Positions 8,730 to 11,552 of a stretch of DNA of 11,552 bases are shown here, piece by piece; within the stretch, counting starts at the first letter, position 1, and the number at the start of each line of letters is the position of its first letter. Under the pieces are notes generated by a model. The model saw only the letters and a program-made list of their open reading frames with translations, made no database searches and was not told the origin of the DNA. The DNA is from an uncultured bacterium. GTDB taxonomy: Bacteria > Omnitrophota > Gorgyraeia > Gorgyraeales > Gorgyraeaceae. A program made the translations under genes and the position numbers. The DNA lies in contig CAJVXD010000018.1 in the NCBI GenBank assembly GCA_913009675.1, positions 1-11,552 on the forward strand, given 5' to 3'.

Positions 8730-8794
8730 GAGCCTTCAGCTGTCAGCTATCAGCTCTCAATGACTGAAAACTTATGGCCGATGGCTGAAAGCTC
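8730..8794 (-). promoter_or_regulatory. long imperfect hairpin in the pnp leader, made of AGC-rich heptad-like repeats
   Basis: Minus strand 8794-8761 pairs with 8759-8730. The first eleven bases (GAGCTTTCAGC with GCTGAAGGCTC) pair throughout with one G-U, and further paired blocks follow after two mismatches. The sequence is built of variations on CAGCTxT. It ends 22 bases before the pnp ATG. In E. coli the pnp leader hairpin is cut by RNase III and then used for PNPase autocontrol. A similar role here is inference from position and shape. AGC-rich heptad-like repeats of this kind also occur as dispersed intergenic repeats, so it may simply be such an element. Confidence 0.5.
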
Positions 8795-8815
8795 TGTTAT
8801 GTTACACAATACAAC

Positions 8816-8887
8816 AAAAAAGCGGACTTACAGACCCAGCGCTTAATTTACTCAAACCTTGACCTGCCAGGTCTTTAAATCCGCTTT
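8816..8887 (-). terminator. terminator-like structure after rpsO
   Basis: On the minus strand AAAGCGGA (8887-8880) pairs with TCCGCTTT (8826-8819), which runs into a T-tract ending at 8816. A further AGACC/GGTCT pair lies inside. An alternative inner hairpin, GACCT-GCC-AGGTC, sits within the long loop, so two folds compete. It begins 4 bases after the rpsO stop codon. It may be a partial terminator or processing site between rpsO and pnp. Confidence 0.55.
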
Positions 8888-8891
8888 CCAT

Positions 8892-9161
8892 TTATTTTTT
8901 TAATTTCAGCTTCTCCGTCAGCTCGCGGTATTTTTCGGTATTCTCTCTCTTTAAATAACTCAGAAGCCTCTTTCTCTGGCTGACCAAGCGCAAAAGGCCT
9001 ACCCTGGAATTAAAATCCTTCTTATGAACCTTGAAATGCTCGGTTAGATTATTAATCCGTTCGGTAAGCAATGCCACCTGTACGCTGCAGGAACCGGTAT
9101 CATTTTCGTGTTCCGCAAAATTCTTTACGAGCTCTTCTTTTTTTTCTTTTAATAATGCCAC
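8892..9161 (-). CDS. rpsO: 30S ribosomal protein S15
   Basis: The 89-residue product is the standard length of bacterial S15, which binds 16S rRNA and is an early assembler of the small subunit platform. Diagnostic stretches are [20 protein letters not shown] (residues 23-42) and the [22 protein letters not shown] block (46-67). The start is GTG at 9159-9161 with a strong GGAGGT Shine-Dalgarno (9176-9171) nine bases upstream. A sigma70-like promoter directly precedes it, so the mRNA leader should be only about 17 bases. That leaves little room for the S15-binding leader pseudoknots known elsewhere. pnp follows after 184 bases. Confidence 0.97.
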   Translation of the reverse strand: MALLKEKKEELVKNFAEHENDTGSCSVQVALLTERINNLTEHFKVHKKDFNSRVGLLRLVSQRKRLLSYLKRENTEKYRELTEKLKLKK

Positions 9162-9184
9162 TTTTTATTTACCTCCAAGGTCAA

Positions 9185-9213
9185 ATTATACTATCTTTTA
9201 TAAATAAGGTCAA
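9185..9213 (-). promoter_or_regulatory. sigma70-like promoter of rpsO
   Basis: On the minus strand TTGACC (9213-9208) and TATAAT (9190-9185) are separated by exactly 17 bases. The predicted start near 9178 lies just before the GGAGGT ribosome site of rpsO. Both hexamers are near consensus, so this is a confident call. Confidence 0.85.
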
Positions 9214-9227
9214 GCAAATTAATTTGC
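9214..9227. promoter_or_regulatory. 14-base perfect palindrome abutting the rpsO -35 box
   Basis: GCAAATTAATTTGC is a perfect inverted repeat directly upstream of the -35 hexamer. It is flanked by a second TTGACA (9237-9232 on the minus strand). It could be an operator or an AT-rich upstream element. No known regulator site is recognised. Confidence 0.35.
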
Positions 9228-9330
9228 ACAATGTCAACCTCGTGAATCCAATCTTTTTTCAAAATTAACCTTATCTACCGACTCACTTGGCTTTCATTTT
9301 GTATGCCTTTTGAAGGGCAAAGTAGAACGG

Positions 9331-9401
9331 AGCGGGTGAACGGGATCGAACCGTCGTAGCTAGCTTGGAAGGCTAGTGCTCTACCATTGAGCTACACCCG
9401 C
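9331..9401 (-). tRNA. tRNA-Gly (anticodon TCC)
   Basis: A complete cloverleaf of 71 bases is visible on the minus strand. It has acceptor GCGGGTG/CACCCGC, D arm GCTC/GAGC, and anticodon stem CTAGC/GCTAG around CTTCCAA with anticodon TCC. The variable loop has four bases, the T arm is GACGG/CCGTT (one G-U) around TTCGATC, and the discriminator is U73 as is usual for bacterial glycine tRNA. The 3' CCA is not encoded; the next bases are CCG. It lies downstream of tRNA-Tyr on the same strand and upstream of the rpsO promoter. Confidence 0.97.
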
Positions 9402-9548
9402 AAAATTTTCTCACGGGGCCCCCTACTAGAATACATTAAGAGCCGAGGGACCTACATGTCTAATAGTCCTTCTGTCCCTCGCAGCATAAATGCAAGCGAG
9501 GCGCGCATTTTAGCTGCTGAAGTATCTGAACCCTATTCATTTGCTTTC
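9402..9548. other. intergenic DNA with several competing hairpins
   Basis: No gene was seen here. It contains CGAGGGAC (9444-9451) paired with GTCCCTCG (9474-9481). Overlapping alternatives are CTCGC/GCGAG around a GCAT-AA-ATGC core (about 9478-9500) and GCAGC (9481-9485) with GCTGC (9513-9517). GGGGCCCC sits at about 9415. The string TTAGCTGCTGAAG (about 9510) resembles the T-A-G-C-C-G-C-T-G-A-A-G end of the nearby repeat units, so this may be a decayed copy. Confidence 0.5.
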
Positions 9549-9704
9549 AGGTCCTTCGCTACGCTAGGAGGCTCCTATTCGTCGCCTCATTACGCTTGCT
9601 CAGGATCAAAGCCGCCTTCGGCTATTCTTAAGGTCCTTCGCTGTACTATGAGGCTCCTATCCGTCGCCTCATTACGCTTGCTCAGGATCAAAGCCGCCTT
9701 CGGC
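9549..9704 (-). repeat. tandem pair of 74-base repeat units (82-base period), downstream of tRNA-Tyr
   Basis: Two 74-base units, 9549-9622 and 9631-9704, differ at 5 positions and are separated by an 8-base linker. On the plus strand each begins AGGTCCTTCGCT and ends CAGGATCAAAGCCGCC-TTCGGC. Each unit holds an inner hairpin with an 11-base loop: GAGGC/GCCTC around TCCTATTCGTC in the first, and ATGAGGC/GCCTCAT around TCCTATCCGTC in the second. A terminal GCC-rich hairpin is also present. The second unit ends 5 bases past the CCA end of tRNA-Tyr. The units are related to, and inverted relative to, the array at 9796-10032. Confidence 0.9.
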
Positions 9705-9709
9705 AGCTT

Positions 9710-9795
<86 letters not shown>

Positions 9796-10032
9796 AAATT
9801 TGCGAAGCAAATTTGATCCTGAAGCGGCGTTAAATAATCCGACGAATAGAAGGATTATAGCCGCTGAAGGACCTTCTGCCTTACTGCGAAGCAAATTTGA
9901 TCCTGAAGCGGCGTTAAATAATCCGACGAATAGAAGGATTATAGCCGCTGAAGGACCTCCTGCCTTACTGCGAAGCAAATTTGATCCTGAAGCGGCGTTA
10001 AGTCCGCTGGAGGCGGATAGGCGCTAAAGAAC
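9796..10032 (+). repeat. tandem array of 84-base palindromic units (two full, one variant) upstream of tRNA-Tyr
   Basis: Full units at 9801-9884 and 9885-9968 match at 83 of 84 bases. A third unit starts at 9969, matches for about 33 bases (to 10001), then has a different inner part (TCCGC-TGGAG-GCGGA) and a recognisable end near 10032. On the plus strand each full unit has a GAA-loop hairpin (TGC-GAA-GCA), the linker TTTGATCCTGA, and a long hairpin. That hairpin runs TCCT, GA, AGCGGC, ATAATCC, loop GACGAATAGAA, GGATTAT, GCCGCT, GA, AGGA. In the copy touching the tRNA the first hairpin is longer: AAATTTGC-GAA-GCAAATTT (9796-9814). The unit length is a multiple of three and is open in two frames, producing repeat-peptide ORFs that I do not regard as genes. 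Confidence 0.92.
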
Positions 10033-10037
10033 CTATT

Positions 10038-10886
10038 TCACTGTACAAGCTTTATTGCTTCTGCCAACTTCTCTAATATATCACTCGCTATAAGACTGAC
10101 TTCACCTTTTTCCCTGGCTGCTAAGCCACCGGCAAGGCCATGGACATATACGCCTAACCTTGCTGCGTCAAAGACCTTCAAACCTTGAGCTAAAAAACCT
10201 CCGATAACACCTGTTAAAACGTCACCGCTGCCTGCACTCGCCATACCAGGATTCCCGGTCTTATTTATATAGTCTCTATTTCCATCGGTTACTACTGTGT
10301 CTGCACCTTTTAAAATCACTACAGTATTATAATTATTTGAAAATTTTTTTGCAACACCTAATCTATTTTTCTGTATATAATTTAAGTCTTTTTTAATAAG
10401 ACGGGACATCTCACCAGGGTGAGGCGTAACTATGCACATTCTCTTTGTTTTTCTTAAAACAGATACATCGCCCGCGATTGCATTTAATGCATCGGCATCG
10501 ATTACCATTATCTTTTTTATAGAGGGGATAAGTTCCTTTATCAATCTTTGAGTTTCTAGATTACGGGAAAGGCCTGGGCCCAATATTGTTACATCATGCT
10601 CATTGGCTCTTTTTAATATCTCTTTTTTTGCTTTCAACGACAGGGTACCTTCCCTTGTTCCAGCTAAAGGGCAGGTCATTACCTCTGTCAGTTTTATCTC
10701 CATTATAGAATTTAGAGATATCGGTATACCAAGTGTTGCAAGGCCTGCACCACCGCGCAAGCAAGCGTTGGCACATAATGCTGCTGCTCCTGTCAACCCT
10801 CGTGCTCCAGCGAGGATAAAGATATGGCCATAGTCACCCTTATGACTATCCCTTTTTCTCCTCTTTAAAAACCCTTTAAATTTCAT
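10038..10886 (-). CDS. nnrD: ADP-dependent (S)-NAD(P)H-hydrate dehydratase
   Basis: The 282-residue protein belongs to the YjeF C-terminal / ribokinase-like family. NnrD converts damaged NAD(P)H hydrate back to NAD(P)H using ADP (or ATP). Visible family blocks are H-K-G-D-Y-G-H (15-21), L-T-G-A-A-A-L (31-37), I-L-G-P-G-L-S (101-107), V-I-D-A-D-A-L-N-A-I (128-137), V-T-P-H-P-G-E-M (153-160), L-K-G-A-D-T-V-V (192-199) and the nucleotide-binding A-G-S-G-D-V-L-T-G (218-226) with the conserved Asp222. The epimerase domain (NnrE), often fused N-terminally in bacteria, is absent, so this is a stand-alone dehydratase. Start ATG at 10884-10886. acpS ends 46 bases upstream, a common neighbour of this family. 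Confidence 0.94.
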   Translation of the reverse strand: MKFKGFLKRRKRDSHKGDYGHIFILAGARGLTGAAALCANACLRGGAGLATLGIPISLNSIMEIKLTEVMTCPLAGTREGTLSLKAKKEILKRANEHDVTILGPGLSRNLETQRLIKELIPSIKKIMVIDADALNAIAGDVSVLRKTKRMCIVTPHPGEMSRLIKKDLNYIQKNRLGVAKKFSNNYNTVVILKGADTVVTDGNRDYINKTGNPGMASAGSGDVLTGVIGGFLAQGLKVFDAARLGVYVHGLAGGLAAREKGEVSLIASDILEKLAEAIKLVQ

Positions 10887-10932
10887 GATAAATAAGCACG
10901 TTCAGATTTAAGGTCTTACTTTAAAAATAAAA

Positions 10933-11316
10933 CTACCTGTCCTTTCTCCATAGTATTGCATTGCTTACAGCGTAATTTTCTGTATGTGACATACTAACGA
11001 TAATGTTCCCCAAACAATTCTTCGCGGCAAACTCCTTTGCCTTGGCATGCAAGACTATCTCAGGTTTTCCTTTTGAATCATTGAGCACTTCTATATTCTT
11101 TAACTGTATGCCTATCTTTGTGTCGCCAAATGCCTTCAAAACAGACTCCTTACACGCAAATCTTGCCGCTAGACTCTCATGGGAAAACTTTTTTCTATTT
11201 GCGTAATCCAGCTCCCTTTGCGTAAACACCCTCTTTAAAAAACGCTCCCCCCATGTATCGAGTGCCTTTTTTACCCGCTCAACCTCTACAATATCAATAC
11301 CGCTGCCAACTATCAT
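10933..11316 (-). CDS. acpS: holo-[acyl-carrier-protein] synthase
   Basis: The 127-residue protein has the usual AcpS length and motifs: [11 protein letters not shown] (4-14, metal-binding Asp8), [15 protein letters not shown] (50-64, Glu57) and [11 protein letters not shown] (108-118). AcpS transfers the 4'-phosphopantetheine arm of CoA to a serine of acyl carrier protein, which activates it for fatty acid synthesis. The ATG at 11314-11316 overlaps the pdxJ stop codon in an ATGA arrangement, so start and operon membership are well supported. The stop is TAG. Confidence 0.96.
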   Translation of the reverse strand: MIVGSGIDIVEVERVKKALDTWGERFLKRVFTQRELDYANRKKFSHESLAARFACKESVLKAFGDTKIGIQLKNIEVLNDSKGKPEIVLHAKAKEFAAKNCLGNIIVSMSHTENYAVSNAILWRKDR

Positions 11317-11462
11317 CTTAGCAATGCCTTCATCTCTTTGACCGCCCTGTAAAGGCCTACGAATACGGCCCGAGATACTATTGAGTGGCCTATATTCAGT
11401 TCATTCACGCCTTTTACCATTGCGATCCTTTTTACGTTACCATAATTGAGCCCATGGCCTGC
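11313..11462 (-). CDS. pdxJ: pyridoxine 5'-phosphate synthase, C-terminal 49 residues (rest lost at contig end)
   Basis: The minus-strand frame from 11462 to the TGA at 11315-11313 encodes 49 residues. It begins [10 protein letters not shown] and contains [15 protein letters not shown], the conserved C-terminal phosphate-binding region of PdxJ. PdxJ condenses 1-deoxyxylulose 5-phosphate with 3-amino-2-oxopropyl phosphate in the last step of de novo vitamin B6 synthesis. Full-length PdxJ is about 240 residues, so most of the gene is missing. It is cut by sequencing adapter, not by a biological break. The ATGA overlap with acpS matches the well-known pdxJ-acpS pairing. Confidence 0.93.
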   Translation of the reverse strand, partial: AGHGLNYGNVKRIAMVKGVNELNIGHSIVSRAVFVGLYRAVKEMKALLR

Positions 11463-11552
11463 AGATCGGAAGAGCACACGTCTGAACTCCAGTCACACTG
11501 ATATATCTCGTATGCCGTCTTCTGCTTGAAAAAAAAAAAACACACTACTACA
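11463..11552 (+). other. Illumina TruSeq adapter read-through (sequencing artefact)
   Basis: AGATCGGAAGAGC followed by the rest of the TruSeq read 1 3' adapter runs from 11463 to 11496. A 6-base index ACTGAT (11497-11502, then AT) follows, and the constant tail ending CTTCTGCTTG reaches 11528. Twelve A's (11529-11540) and CACACTACTACA complete the end, as expected for reading past the end of the adapter. None of this is organism DNA. Confidence 0.98.

Noticed and set aside
9834..9858. TATAAT inside each 84-base unit as a promoter for tRNA-Tyr
   Set aside because: The motif is part of the hairpin stem and no -35-like box lies at the right distance.
9800..10027. Plus-strand open frame with repeats of R-S-K-F-D-P-E-A-A-L
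   Set aside because: It arises from the same repeat array and begins at the tRNA edge. The opposite strand is equally open, so coding is unlikely.
11529..11552. Poly-A and CACACTACTACA as a terminator or repeat
   Set aside because: These bases follow adapter sequence and are read-through junk.

Overview
The window is a bacterial chromosomal fragment of roughly 45% GC. It holds conserved housekeeping genes, almost all on the minus strand. Read 5'->3' on that strand the order is pdxJ (cut off), acpS, nnrD, tRNA-Tyr, tRNA-Gly, rpsO, pnp, uppP, ftsK, a rodZ-like gene, rimO, pgsA and pgpA. Only the truncated thpR at the left edge is on the plus strand, convergent with pgpA. The gene set (Gram-negative-type RodZ/FtsK/PgsA/PgpA, lone NnrD, GTG and TTG codons near starts, an uncultured-genome feel) would fit a lineage such as Omnitrophota. 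That assignment is an inference from general resemblance and cannot be proven here.

Right part (10038-11462): an operon-like run for cofactor and carrier biology. It holds PdxJ (pyridoxine 5'-phosphate synthase C-terminus), AcpS (holo-ACP synthase, joined to pdxJ by an ATGA overlap) and NnrD (NAD(P)H-hydrate repair). The last 90 bases (11463-11552) are not genomic. They are an Illumina TruSeq read-through adapter with an index, a poly-A run and junk. True sequence stops at 11462, inside pdxJ.

Middle (9162-10037): tRNA-Tyr(GTA) and tRNA-Gly(TCC) set in a gene-poor stretch full of structured repeats. Upstream of tRNA-Tyr lies a tandem array of 84-bp units, and downstream lies a pair of 82-bp-period units in the opposite orientation. 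The two arrays are diverged members of one element family: hairpin loops and linkers are conserved while the stem sequences change in a compensating way. This is the least explained part of the window. Next come a well-formed sigma70-like promoter and a strong Shine-Dalgarno for rpsO.

Left-centre (6524-9161): rpsO and pnp (ribosomal protein S15 and PNPase) in the widespread rpsO-pnp order. A terminator-like structure follows rpsO and a long hairpin lies in the pnp leader. uppP (undecaprenyl-diphosphatase) follows.

Left (382-5751): ftsK (division and chromosome translocase), the rodZ-like cell-shape gene, then a compact intrinsic terminator whose T-tract touches the rimO start codon. rimO (S12 methylthiotransferase), pgsA and pgpA follow; the last two are consecutive steps of phosphatidylglycerol synthesis and overlap by GTGA. 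Together the genes cover translation and RNA decay, envelope lipid and peptidoglycan carrier supply, and division. No phage, transposase, CRISPR or defence system was seen.
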